Source of the DNA: Lineus longissimus
Lineage: Eukaryota; Nemertea; Pilidiophora; Heteronemertea; Lineidae
NCBI RefSeq assembly: GCF_910592395.1
Contig: NC_088314.1
Span: 1,178,001 to 1,242,000 of the forward strand
Length of the DNA stretch: 64,000 nucleotides
Reading direction: 5' to 3'
The notes below the pieces were generated by a model, which was not told the origin of the DNA, ran no database searches, and saw only the letters and a program-made list of their open reading frames with translations. The translations under genes and the position numbers were made by a program. Positions 36,498-49,098 of the stretch are shown here, piece by piece; the first letter of the stretch is position 1; each line of letters begins with the position of its first letter.

Positions 36498-39400
36498 CTC
36501 AACAGGTTATTACTACAGACCTCTAATCTGAAAAATATAAAGGGTGAAGAAAGTGTAAATATATGTTCATTTCATCGGATCATCAATTTTGACGTCATTG
36601 ATCTGAAATAGTATATGGTAAACAACTCTTGATGGGTTAAAATATTTCTACAAAGGCTATTATGAAGAGTCTGATTGAGATGGAAGTTGTCTACTGTAAC
36701 ATTGGTCCAACATATTATGAAATAGCACAAGGAACATTACCTGACTTCTGATATTGGTCATCCTCGTATCATTTTCATTTTCCACACAAATAAAACTTAT
36801 GAACGCTTTAATCACTTCTGCCCTTGTTAACTAAGTTATAGAAATCATTTGTATACTTGTCACTATGAACAATTACACAAAAGAGTGCTTAGTGCCAATG
36901 CTTTCACTAGTAAGTCTAGCTAATATAACATGCATGTGCATGACATAAACTATTGGGTGACCCAGATCAATAACCAATTAGTTTGACAAATACGATTACC
37001 CTAATTTTATCACAAGGAATACGCAACTTGAACTATGATGACATTCTGGGATCTATCAGTTGTGGTTGATATGGCATTGACTGAAGGAGTCCGACTTCTT
37101 AATGTACCATGCAAGGGGAGGAGCATGTCTATGGGCAAACTTGGTACGGAAAATTGTTAAGGTGAAAGTGTACAAGCCCAAATAAGAAGTATTGTATTGG
37201 CTAAAAACATTATTAGCAACACCTATTCACCGGTCACCCTGAAGGGTTGACCAGTTCACTAACAACTTTTCAAAAGTTATTTTCCAAAGAGAGAATGAAA
37301 TGATACCCACTTGATAGTACGAATAGTTAGATACCATTGGAGAATGACGTGTCCTACTCCTTGCACAATACGGCAGTCAAGTGGTATTAAATACCATAGT
37401 GTATTGGTCATGTCATCTGTCAACAACATCAACATGGTTTCCCCTACCAACATGTCATCATGATGTCATGTCATGATATCAATGTGTAATAAACAGAACT
37501 TTCAATCAATTCATTTAGAATGGCTAACGCTATAACTATGCTTTTTTGATGTCTGGAGCCATGGGGTGACAGAGAAGTGTCCATCAGTGTCTATAGTCTT
37601 GTTTTCATTCAGAGACAATGGGTGATATGAATAAAGACTAGCAAATGCTTTTACTTCAATTTTGTACAGAAAGGCCCAGTGTATATGTACATGAAGTTTT
37701 AGATAAAAGCATTTGCTAGTCTTTATTCATATCACCCAATGTCACAACCTTTTCCTGTAGTTAGGTAAAGGACAAAAGATTTGGTCCTTGAGTCAGAACA
37801 AGCAGACAAAGTCATCTGAAACATGTCTCCCTTGGCCTCAGGTGTGACAAATTTGATCAATTGATGGGGGAAATTATCTTGTCTGGCACTGGTTCAACGT
37901 CTCTTGCATAGCTTCATTGACCGATCAGTCTTTTGGGGTTTCAATCAATTTAGATTTTGAGATTATTCTTGACTAATCACTGTTGTGTATTCCTTTATTG
38001 TTTGGCTGTATGACTGTCACATTTATTACTTTGTATACATGTTGGCACAAGTAAATAGTCACTAAGGATTAACACGAAGAGACAAACAACAACTAACAAG
38101 ATTTGTCATATTGAACGAAAGGATTTATTCGTATGAGAAACACGCAATCATGAGCATTCCACTCGAAATTAGTCCATTTATACCCCACAATTCATAACTA
38201 ATATTGGTCATAAAATGGGACGACAGCTTTCTCTTAAGCCAATGCACAGTTCATTGAAAAAACTCGCCCAAAATGTCGTGCTATTATGAGTAGTTGACTG
38301 TACGAGTATAGTTGCATACAATCATGATTGTATGTTGCAGTGATTGATACCGCTTGTTTGCGGATGGCTTAAGGTTTCACCAATGAAGCACATCAGAAAT
38401 AAGTCAATGTGTAACTTAGCTTTGCATAAGCGACAAAGCACACAGAACCTCGGGACATGAATATTAGACGCTCCGGGAATGATAGTGAAAACAAAATATT
38501 GACTGGTATGAACTCCCTATAAGCATGGTGAGTGCTTTTCAACAACAGTATGTATAAAACCTATGCGTTGTCATGGTAATCATATCATTGACGAACCTTT
38601 TAAAAATTTTAAACAAAGATAAGTGCAGGTGATGTGAAATTGGTTCGGAAACGAAAGTTTTTGAAATCGATGTTGGAATTAAACCAATCATTTGTTGCTT
38701 AAAATTATACAAACCCTGGGTGGCAAAAACAATTTTTCACATCTTATCATAAAAGAAAAGAGTTCCATACTGGTGCTAAAGAGTTAGGTCAATATACACT
38801 GTTCTGAATTTTCAGACTGATGGATGTTTTCAAAAGTGCTGCTGAACCCTAAACTATAAGTTAGTCAATAAACGGACATGTCTGTCGGAACGATTCATTG
38901 TCAACTCTGAGACTAAACGCACCTCAAATTTAGACAAACATCTTTTCACCAGTCATATTGAGTGTTTGAAACTGACCTTTAAAGGGACTATGATATTGAC
39001 AGTGAAGCAAGACATGCTAAGCGTCAAGCCAAATTACCAGAATTAACAGCTACCTCTAATTGAGGATTGTCAGCTGATCGGCGAAACAGCCTCCTGGTAT
39101 CTGTCATGTCATTCATGTCTCAGTTGCTAAGGTAAACAACCAACATAGCCAAGCGATGACAATTTGTTGCTACGGAGCTACCATTCACACACATTTTTCT
39201 TTCTTGGGTAATTGATGATCTGAATAACGAGATAGCGTATTGATCATGGACGGTTTCCGCTATCATTGGAGCCAGACACGTGGAACCATGCAATTCAAAG
39301 AACTTCAACGTGGGCAATCTTGAAGCTTGTACATGTATCAACTATCATACTGACATGTTGGTCCTTTTCCAGGCATTTCAATCCTATAAATCATTTAAAC

Positions 39401-41062
39401 TGGCGAACCTTCAACTATTTTTAGTTCAGCGACTAAAACTTTGGAAACGTTTCCAGGGTTACTGTAAATGTTTTCATCCTGTGAATGGAAACAGATAATG
39501 CCATGGAGATAAATCCAGGCATTGCAATCTAAAACTGGTATTGGTTCACTATATTGTATGCAAATATAAGTCCTAGATACCAACATTTTTATGTATATTA
39601 GGCCTATATCTTGATCTGAGGTACCAATGTAACGTATGAGGGCATGTTTCTTAAAAAGCTTGTAAGGTTCTTACTTAGTATTTGATCAAAGAAATCCTGT
39701 CTCAAATTGATTTGTATAACTGATACCACTTAGTGCTTGCAGCTACTATCAAAATGATATGTACGATTTGAAGAACATACTCATATAGACTAAGATATCG
39801 CAACTTCATGAGGGACTACGGTTTTTGATGATTTTGAAAGACTGGTTAAGTAGGCCCACTAGCTGACTCTAACTCAAGAATAGACTAAAAAAATTGGTGT
39901 TTTTAAGTACAACCAAATTCATGACAATCCAACTGATATCTCCTTTGGTAGGTTCATCAGTTCCAATTGTTATGACTCTTAGGTTTCCTTTCTGATTCTG
40001 TTTGCCAACCCTGGTCATGGGTATTGACTGTAACATGTTTTAACAGTAAACTAAAGTATCATATCTTAAAACACAAACTGATTGGTATATTTACATGTAT
40101 GTAGGACAATTCGTTAATGTTCACCATTAACCTAGGCCAAGCCATTCATTTCCCTTCATTTTTTCAATAGGAATCAAGCTCAGCTGATCACACAAGTTCA
40201 AACACTTTGACATTTTTCTAGCTGATTTAAGTAGCCCTTGACAACCACTGTTACCTTAGTAACCGACAGATATACCCGCCATCAGTCATTGCAATGTTCT
40301 ACAAGTAGTTAGGACAGCAGGTGTCTGATGAGAGAAAATTATCACTAAGTTGGAGAAAAGGTGAGAAGTCTTACCAGAAGTATGTTATTTCCACACGATC
40401 CTTGTCTGTAGTGTAAATCCACCAAAATGGAAAGTTGCCTGGCACTAAAAACACTCTATATACACATGTTGTGTAACTCCACAATTAATCCAGCTAATCA
40501 TTCGACTCAAAGGCCATGTGCTGGTCTAGTGCCATGTTTTGTCAGGAGTTGGCAGCACTGGATATTAACCAGCAGGCAATAGATGGCAGCTTGTTCCAGG
40601 CAGCCACCCAATACGAGTCCTTGACGACACTTCAAATGTTAGTACATAAGTAAAGGTCCGATATCACCTCATGAGCGAAGGACAATGTCACAACCTATAG
40701 AATATAGGACGCGGACATTGACACAACCTTTACCCTGACTGATCCTCGGTACTCAAAATAAAATCCCAACTTGACACACAACAAGATATAACACAAGGGG
40801 TTTATATAAAAAGATTTAATCAATATGAAATTTGGTATACAAAATACAAATTTTACAAAATATGACCATGTTTGATTTTCCAAAGTAAGCTACGTTGACA
40901 CTTACTTAGCTCTGTTGAAGAGAAAAGTAAATTGTGTGCAGAGCTGAATCATACTGGAGGAGGAGAAGTTCATGCATGTGTGTTTACTTTTCTTTTCCCA
41001 GAATACAAGTACCCTTCAAATAAATGCAAGTTCCGATCTAAAGTTTGGCGACTCCATTTGGC
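36498..41062. other. 5' UTR intron / upstream region of the CaaX gene and intergenic DNA
   Basis: Holds the 5' UTR acceptor of the CaaX gene at 36527-36534 and, further up, its unlocated first exon. At the right end is the probable 3' UTR of NSMCE3, with a minus-strand ATTAAA (TTTAAT at 40815-40820). A 35-bp perfect foldback lies at 37619-37738. No credible coding exon was seen. X-box-like palindromes occur at 38567-38580 and 40250-40263. Confidence 0.4.
37614..37743. mobile_element. Foldback element: 35-bp perfect inverted repeat with 50-bp loop
   Basis: The left arm 37619-37653 (begins TGGGTGATATGAATAAAGAC) is the exact reverse complement of 37704-37738. One mismatch and four more paired bases extend the arms to 37614 and 37743. 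The 50-base interior is unique. It is either a MITE-type foldback or the template of a long dsRNA hairpin; it lies inside or upstream of the CaaX gene's 5' UTR intron. Confidence 0.85.
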
Positions 41063-42495
41063 CTAAGATTCCACGGTTTCACCTTCCTCCTCTTCTACTT
41101 CTCTCCACTGGGAGCGCCACTGGTCAGGTTTAACCCCATCTTCACCATAAACCTGAGGAAAACAAGAAGTTGATATGTTTTTTCATCGATTATATCGGCA
41201 GCATTCATCAACATGAAAGTACAGACCCCCTTTGAATGCTTAGGAAGGATGTAAATTCAGGCCCAAGTAAAACGGCAGGTCTAAAGGTTTCTGGGTAGAC
41301 TTATCAGACAATATATCTTTCAATCTATTTCTTCCCTTCTGTTGACCCTACGCCAAAGGTCCAACTCACCTGACACACAAAGTCGAGGACCTTCTTCTTG
41401 GTGGTCTCAGCCCTGGCACGGCAGCCCCATGTGAAATCATACGCTGGAGGATCACTTTGAGGCTGGCGGATGTACTCAAGGTAACCTTGACGAACAAACT
41501 CTTGGCAAATCAGTTTCTTGGTGTCGCCAAAAACTTCATGGGTGCGTCTGAAAACAAGTGGGATTGATGAATATGATTATCAATCAGCAGGCAGCACAGT
41601 AAACCTAATCCAGGTGAAACACTTTGTTCTGACTAATGGTCTGCAAAGTGTGTTGATTGAAGCCACCTTGTATAAAGTAATCAGATGATGAATTTTCAAG
41701 AGCTCATAAACCACTCATGTAAGAAGGGGCCAAGCCTTTCTTATGGTTCTGGCTTTTTCTCCCCAAAATGTGGCTCAACAGTATCCCATCTTCTATTGTT
41801 GTCATTCTACACATTGCAGTTTAAATCAGCTTTGATAACATAACACTTACTCTGGTTCAATGCCCATCTTGCTGAGAGAATGCCACAGAACAGCTGCAAA
41901 GGAATGGAGTAGAAAATTACAATCTTGGAGATTTTCTTTCTTATCAAATCCCACTATAAAGTAGAAAATAACATTCCCAAAGTATGACCATAACTTGTAC
42001 AGCAGACAAATGAAGTGCCAAATAATCCCACAAACATTATAGATTCAGACCCTGGCCCACTGCTGGACATAGGACTTTCTTTGAAATCTTTGTTATATAG
42101 TAGTTTTCAAGTCAGTTAATTTGAAAGTTTGCTTTTGACTTGAGCAAGCAAGGCTTTTTTCCTTGGAATCACTTTTTAAGATGGGATTAGGAGGGAGGCG
42201 TCAGCCATTGCTCTAAGACATTGTGAACTTACTGTCGGCCATCATGTTTCCTTTCATGAAGATGAGACTGAGAATGATCATGAGTAATCCCATCTTGCTG
42301 TTGTCTTCAGGTCCCCTGCAATAAACAACACAAGAATATCAAATGATTCTGCAAATAAAACCATTGTCATACTATTTAGCTTTGTACCACCGTAACAGGA
42401 TATGATATTGTTCAACTCTAGTTTCCAAGGCCAAGGGCATAGCGGGGTTAAACTTCTACAGCCAAAATTCCTTTAGATATCATAACATCCCATTA

Positions 42496-42557
<62 letters not shown>

Positions 42558-43756
42558 AATTTTTGGCTACTGACCATGTAAGATGAGGATTTTCAGAGTC
42601 AATATCCAGTGTGTTGATCAGCATGTAGCTCTTTGGTTTGGCATCTGTCTCGACCACTTCTATACCAAAGATCTGTAACAAGAAGAGTTGATCATCATTT
42701 GACAGTTTATCATTGCTTTTTAAACATATGACAAACTACACTATTGTGTCAGAGGAGTATTCACTGGACTTGTTTACAGCAGCCAGCGTGCAATGAACTT
42801 ACATTTTTGAGTCTTTCCTTTGCTTTTGTCATGATCCATTCAAAACCTTTGTTGAAGTCTTTCAGAACAAGTTTGTTGATATCTGAAATATAACACAGCA
42901 CTATTTTATTTTCGTCATTACAAAAAGGTCTAAAATAGACAGTTGTCAGTTGTTTGCATGGCTCCTTATGATGCATTATTTTTATTGTAATGCAAACAGC
43001 TTTCAAAAGACGCAATGGACAAACTTTTGAATGAAAACCTTTGTCAATTTAGAAACAGTTACCTTGCTTTTTGATTGGAAGTTTCTTTTGATCCATGATC
43101 ATTAGATAGTGGACAACATCATTGATCTGAAAGTGACAAGCAAGGTTATGTCAATCTAACAACTCCATCAAATTCAGATTCAGTGAGGGGTTGGGAGACA
43201 TGATCCTTCGGAACTGAAATGAAATCCTATTCTAGAAGTTGAGAGGTAGAACCAGTTGTTTACAGCCTTGACTGGCAATCTTTAGCTTAAGTATAGTAGT
43301 CTTGACTGGCTGAACATGTAGGATTGTTGTGTCCATCACAGCACAGAAGAAAGATCTTCAAACGATATCAACTCCCAACTCACCCTGCGGTTCACCTCCT
43401 CCTTGTCCCGCTCAGAGATAGCCCTCTGTGCCTGAGTCATCGACTGTGACTGGGATGCCTGTGTGGGGGCATATTCTTCTTCCTGCAACATAGATTATGA
43501 TCATAATTTCATATCTGGGATCCTTGTACCCTATTTGTCGTTAAGCGATGCAATAAAATATGGATATGGCCAGATTGGTGTGACGTGTGTGACAGTCACC
43601 AGTGTGGTGAGAGTGAGCGAAGTCTGAAATCGAAATGGGTGTCAAAATCAAGACTTTCCAAACCTAACAACAAAAAAGCATCATCAATATATTCACCGAA
43701 TCTTCTTCTTCCACAGGAGCTTTACGGCTTGCGGCTTTTGCTTTGGATTTCGGCAT
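41063..43756 (-). CDS. NSMCE3: NSE3 / NSMCE3, MAGE-family subunit of the SMC5/6 complex, 9 exons, 264 aa
   Basis: Minus-strand exons: 43756-43697, 43482-43384, 43126-43063, 42882-42803, 42672-42575, 42315-42233, 41893-41851, 41547-41370, 41152-41063. They sum to 795 nt with every phase matched. The MAGE homology domain (paired winged helices) starts near residue 50. Typical stretches are LIMDQKKLPIKKQDI, GLLMIILSLIFMKGN and the C-terminal QGYLEYIRQPQSDP, DFTWGCRARAE, KKKVLDF. Known role: with NSE1 (RING E3) and NSE4 it forms the kleisin-associated subcomplex of SMC5/6 in nuclear DNA repair. The N-terminus is short and basic, with an acidic EEED patch; ATG 43756 follows from the exon model. 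Placental NSMCE3 is an intronless retrocopy as I recall, so a multi-exon gene suits the ancestral single MAGE locus of invertebrates. It shares a 940-bp divergent promoter interval with RFT1. Confidence 0.93.
42498..42557. repeat. (CAT)20 trinucleotide microsatellite
   Basis: Twenty uninterrupted CAT units (ATG on the minus strand). It begins 17 bp past the exon 5 splice donor in NSMCE3 intron 5. Read on the minus strand in the exon 5 frame it encodes poly-Asp followed by Glu and a stop. Confidence 0.98.
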
Positions 43757-44696
43757 TGTAATCGTTTTTGTGGATGATATATTTTTCAACTTCATTTCGC
43801 AATTTGGCTGAAGTTCCGATGGCCACCAATTTTGTGGGGGAAATCTGTCGGTGCAAATGACGTCTCGGCGTGGAATTCCGTTCATTAGCGTGTCAGTATC
43901 TATTTTAAGGTCATACTTACGTGTTGTTGTTTACGTTTTGGACTGATCAAAAGGCCTTGGGCTTTGGGCTTGGGCTTGTGAATTGGAAATTTGTAACAAT
44001 TTCCGTTTCTTTTACAGATACTCACGTTTAAGCATATTGACTTAATCTTTTATAACTGGTAGTCTGTGCACATTGAAGTTCAATTTGAAGTACGGAAATT
44101 TGACTTGATCATGTGACTGGTCAAAATGGCCGCGCCCGTGAAAAATTTGACGTGTCAAAATTTATAGATTTTCTTCGGATTTCGGGCATATTTACGCTAT
44201 TTCTCCTACTCTTTACAATGTGCACTTGAGGCAGATTTGTCGGACAACGCAATCAAAGTACATTAGTGCCAAAAACTTTCCCTCAACTGCTAATTTCATT
44301 AAGAAATCATCCACCAGTAGGCCTACCAGTTTCCCAGTAGTTACATAATATTACTACACATTTACAAGTGGTAGTAGCCTACATGTTGTATTTAGTACAG
44401 GTCAATACACATTTTCGAAGAAGACAAATCATAGCCAAAACAAATCAAATGCGCACACTCGGAACACGTCTGAAGGCCTAAACCGACTTCAGTTCCTCTT
44501 CAAAACGATGCTGGTCTAGTTTGTCATTATGTTGATGTTGGAGTTGTGACAACCGTCATGTCACAACTTCTTTAAAATTTCTTATTCTGTTTTGCGTCAT
44601 TTACGTTGTTTCCGTGATGATCTCCTGACACATGTTTGATTCATTGTACTTTCTCTTATTTTCAGGTTCAAAACCTGCCATCTCAGCAAGCAAAAA
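43757..44696. promoter_or_regulatory. Divergent promoter between NSMCE3 (-) and RFT1 (+)
   Basis: 940 bp between the two start codons. The stretch 43780-44170 is relatively CpG-rich, including AAAATGGCCGCGCCC near 44123. On the RFT1 side, an acceptor TTATTTTCAG ends at 44665, 31 bp before the ATG, indicating a 5' UTR intron with the first non-coding exon upstream. Confidence 0.55.
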
Positions 44697-47600
44697 ATGG
44701 GGACTAGTAAGATCTTGGCAAGCGCAGCAACATCAGCATCATATAACATGATGTTTCAGGTGAGGAAAATCATTCATTTGAATTCCTTTTTTCTTGTAAA
44801 GATAAAAATTTCATTACTGGGAGATATCATAACAACCTTGATTCATAACTACTCATTTTCATTTGAATTGATGTCATGGAATTAGGCCCCCCCCCTCCAA
44901 GATGTACCTCCTTTACTTCCTTGGAATAATCTATATAGCTGATACAATTCCTCATTCTTTGCAGTTGATGTTCCGCCTGATGACTTTTGTTTTGAATGCT
45001 TACATCTTACGCCATGTGTCAAAGGAGTTCCTGGGTGTTGTCAATGTCAGGTCAGTGGAGCAATCAAAGATAACTGAGAACGTCACTGATACTGAAAGCA
45101 GTTAGACATGACACTGCTAGTAGAGAGCGGAGAAAACGTTGTTTTTTAGTCTGGTAGAGAAAATTAATTGAATATGGCTGAAACTGCTCCGATATTGGAG
45201 TCAATTCTTGTTGACACTGCCAAATTTTCTTGAACATTGGTATTTTCATGTTCCTGGCTTCATTCGGAAGTGGATGGTGGGGTCATAACTTTCCTTTCAC
45301 ACATTTCAGGTTGATCCTACTGTACACAACAATCCTAATGATTGTGCGTGAGGCATTCAGGAGAGCATGTTTGAGTAAGACTCAGGACAGGAAGTGGCAG
45401 CAGGTCATTAACCTCTTATGGTGCATGTGAGTATAATAATACTTCAACGTATTGATGTGAATTCATATTATTTCCTGGGCATGAAATAAAAATTCATTGG
45501 CTCTATTCAAATGTAGTTGTAGAAAAACTTGGAGCTTAAATTGAGAAATATATTGCTTACTTTGCTACTATTATATTATTCACTTCTAAAATGTTTATTC
45601 CAGTTTGCCCATCAGTGTTTTTGTTGCCTCATTTTTTGCTTACATCTGGTATTACATCCTGGAGAAACCCGACCCTGATTTGGTGCCAAACTATGGGATA
45701 GCAGTCATCTGCTTTGCGGTATCGACTGTGATAGAGAATCTAGCTGAACCTTTGTGGGTGATTAGCCAGGCATTCCTGTTTGTCCGACTCAGGGTAAGAA
45801 TCTTTGTTCGGAATGAGCTGCTTGTGTAAACGAAGAGAACTACTAGTCACTGCCTTCTGTCACTTACATATTTAAACCAGCAATTCAGAATTCCTTTTAG
45901 TTCTGGAATGAGAAAATGGGCACAACCATGGGACCACCAACTCTTTGCGCACTTTCAGGTAGGGTATTTTAAATTGTTCTCCTTTTTCTGGAATATTGTT
46001 GTCTAAATTTGTTCCCAATTCCATTTCAGGCAATCGTGGACGGAATATGTCTGGCTTTGCGTGTTTTACTCACTGCCGTTGCGGTAACATATTTTCCACA
46101 CTGGGGTCTGTTTGGCGCCTGCTGTGCACATGTGAGTGCTTTCAAGCAATGCATTGAATTACAATTACTTCAACGTGAGATGGTATTGGGGAAAACATGA
46201 GGCAAAAATGCTACGAAAATAATGTATGTTTGTCAGAATTCACTGTTTTTTGATCAAACAACTGGGAAAACAACTGCTCAATACATTACTCTTTTCAATC
46301 ATTAGCAGTTATCTGGCATTCTGTTTTTGTTTCAGATAATCAGCACTGTTGTGTACCCTGTCATCTACTATGGTTATTTCATATACTACCTGTCAACACA
46401 TCAGAAAGAGATTGAGACCGACAAGTTCCCTCTCAGATCCTGGAAAGATTTTCTACCAAAGCAAACTAATGGCCAGGTTTGTAATCAATTGATTAGCAGT
46501 CTTCTCTTTCTACTAGCATTCAAAACCAAGTGAGAGTCACCGACCCACAATGTTGACTGTATTCATTTGGTCCTTGTTTGATGCCTGCTTGTTTCCATGT
46601 TTGTGCCATTTGGTCGTTTGTCAAGTTCCAGTGACTCATAATCAGTAAACGTTATCTTTCAGCCACTGTTCAATGCTGGTCTTGTCAAGTTAACATGGAG
46701 TTTCTTCAAACAAACCGTCCTCAAACAGCTACTCACAGAAGGTGAGAGATATGCCATGACCATCTTCAACATCCTGTCATTCAGCGATCAAGGCATGTAT
46801 GACGTTGTCAACAACCTCGGTTCACTGGTAGCCCGGTTTGTTTTCTTTCCGATCGAGGATAGCGGCTTCCTGTTCTTTACTCAGAGTTTTACCAGAGGAG
46901 TACCAATCAAAGATCAGAATAAGGTCAGTTTACAAGCAGCTTTAGTAAACAATACCAGACAGTCATACACAATCACAAATTCTCTGCATTGAAGCCGTTT
47001 TTTACATCCAAACTCGTACAGTTGAACCTGCCTGGCATACAACTCTGATTTTGGTCCTAAATTGATCTACTCACTTCCTATTTCAGGAGTCAGTTACCCT
47101 GGCGTGTCGAGTGCTCGAGTCTCTGCTGACCTTGGTTGTCTTGATCGGTGTCACTTTCCTCGCCTTTGGTTATCCGTATTCCTACCTTCTGCTCGATATT
47201 TATGGGGGGGAGAATCTCAGCTCTGGATCAGGTACGATACTTCCAAACTTCCACTTGAATAAGTAAAAACAACGACTTCTCAATGTCGTGTCGTATCTCC
47301 TGAGAGTTTTCGGCTTGGTTGCATTTGAGGCCAGGGAGGAGGAGTCCATCAAACATATGATGTGGGAGAATGAGTCAGACACCTCCACCGTTCAACCCAA
47401 CTACGAAGCTGATAATCTGTATCTCTATAGTTACGTAAACTCTGGTTATTTCTTGGTACTCAGTGGTTTTCTGGTATTTATAACTTCAGGCCCGACCCTA
47501 TTGCGATGGTATTGTGTCTACGTCCTTATCATCGCTGTCAACGGAGTGACAGAGTGTTTTGTCTTTGCTGCCATGAGTCAAAAGGAAGTCGACAAATATA

Positions 47601-48579
47601 ATCACAAAATGCTGCTGTTCTCCATCATCTTCCTGCTGTCTTCATACTATCTTGGGAAACATCTTGGAGGAGTTGGGTTCATCCTAGCAAACTGTCTGAA
47701 TATCGCAGCGAGAGTTGCTCATAGGTGAGCCTTTTTTTATTTCTGTATCAAAAATCCTTTCTCCTGGAGAGGAGAGGACAATGTCACCACCTCAAAATAA
47801 GGTGTCTTGTTTTGGAGAAAGGAGGACAATGTCACTTGGATTCCCACTGCTACAAATGGAACAACCTTTCTTTCAGTGGACTGTTTTGAGTTTGAATCTT
47901 AACCTAACAACCATCTTTACTTATTTTCATTTCAGTGTCTATTACATTCACCATTTCACCAAAGACAGTGATCACTACCCACTACGTGGAATGTTTCCAT
48001 CGATGCCAGTCATGATATGCTACATTGGATCATTTCTCATTACATTTTACTCAGAGGCAAGTAAAAAACCTTAAAACCTTTCTGCTTCTTTGTGTTGTCA
48101 GGTTTATGTTACATATTTTGAGAACTGGTGATCAATAGGAGACACCATGCTTTGAATTCTAACATTCAATGATTCAAGCCTGAATTATCAGCTCGAGCAG
48201 TAGCCAAGGAGTGCCAAATGTGATATGCAATGTTGGGTTTTTTTCGAATAAACTTTGTCAAGCAAAGTCATTGTGAAGACTTCCCATCTATGTGATCCTG
48301 GTTTGATGTCCAGTTCTCCTTATCAAGAGAGTAACCTTGATTCCATAAGGTTATCTTCAATCAGCATGATGTGTCAGCCCTTGAAGTTATCATAATATTT
48401 TGTTCTTTCAGAGATTTTTCTGCTGTGACTCAGGTTGGGTAACGCGTCTTGTCCACATCGGAGTGGGAGGTGTGTGTCTTCTTGTTGTGCTCGGTGCCAT
48501 TTTCTTGACGCAGAAAAGATTACTGACGTTTGTTGTTGAACAGTACAAGGAGAAAATAATGCATACAAAAGCTGAGTGA
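44697..48579 (+). CDS. RFT1: RFT1, Man5GlcNAc2-PP-dolichol translocation protein, 11 exons, 542 aa
   Basis: Exons: 44697-44759, 44965-45050, 45310-45426, 45604-45793, 46030-46131, 46336-46476, 46663-46923, 47087-47231, 47490-47724, 47936-48056, 48412-48579. The CDS of 1629 nt gives 542 aa; I recall 541 aa for human. It is a polytopic ER membrane protein of the MOP/flippase-like superfamily, required for N-glycan assembly and linked to movement of Man5GlcNAc2-PP-dolichol to the lumenal leaflet. Conserved stretches include [53 protein letters not shown] and [17 protein letters not shown]. The tail ([13 protein letters not shown]) is cytosolic-looking and basic. The exon 10 donor is GAG|GCAAGT, a GC-AG intron; no GT donor in phase is available there. 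Poly(A) signals follow at 48597 and 48675. Confidence 0.96.
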
Positions 48580-48596
48580 TGTCTTCATAATGGGAC

Positions 48597-48680
48597 AATA
48601 AATAACTTATGTGGTGCGTGCTTTTGTCAATGGTTCAACATTTGACCAGTGTCACAATTTGTCTCTGTCTTTTCAATAAA
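48597..48680 (+). other. RFT1 poly(A) signals
   Basis: AATAAA at 48597-48602 and again at 48675-48680, 18 and 96 bp after the RFT1 stop. The rest of the interval up to 49098 shows no gene. It serves as the 5' flank of the next gene and carries several GTGACA/TGTCAC-type words. Confidence 0.6.
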
Positions 48681-49098
48681 ATATTTATATTACACATAAA
48701 TGATGTTTTTCTTTGATGTTATACTTAACTTGTGGTGCAATCATTTTCTCCAAACCCTGGTTGTGACACTATGTGTGATTTCTCTGAAATATTTCTCTCC
48801 CAAAATGACCAAGGAGGATAACACTGTCTCAAATATCCAGAATTTTTGTCACAGCGAGCCAAGGGGTACCATTGTAATAAGCCAAGACTCTATGACACTT
48901 CCTCGATACACTAGGAACCCAAGAACATTGTCCTAATATGATAAGAGTCCTAAGGGACAACTGCCTTCATGTCGAGGACCAAGACGCAAGTCACAATCTC
49001 CTGAAATCTCTATCAGTACCTCTAGGTGGGTTAAAAGGGCCCTGTCTCATTCAATACAACCGCAGGATTCTGTAAACAAGCACAGACTCTATCCCCGC

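Noticed and set aside
36121-36531. Long plus-strand ORFs antisense to the CaaX gene
   Set aside because: Shadows of a GC-rich repetitive coding sequence; their Ser/Ala/Gly or Pro/Gln bias is the complement of the AATPAPE repeats and acidic codons.
42493-42681. Minus-strand ORF ending in poly-Asp as a separate gene
   Set aside because: Its first part is NSMCE3 exon 5; the poly-Asp part is intron read-through of the CAT repeat.
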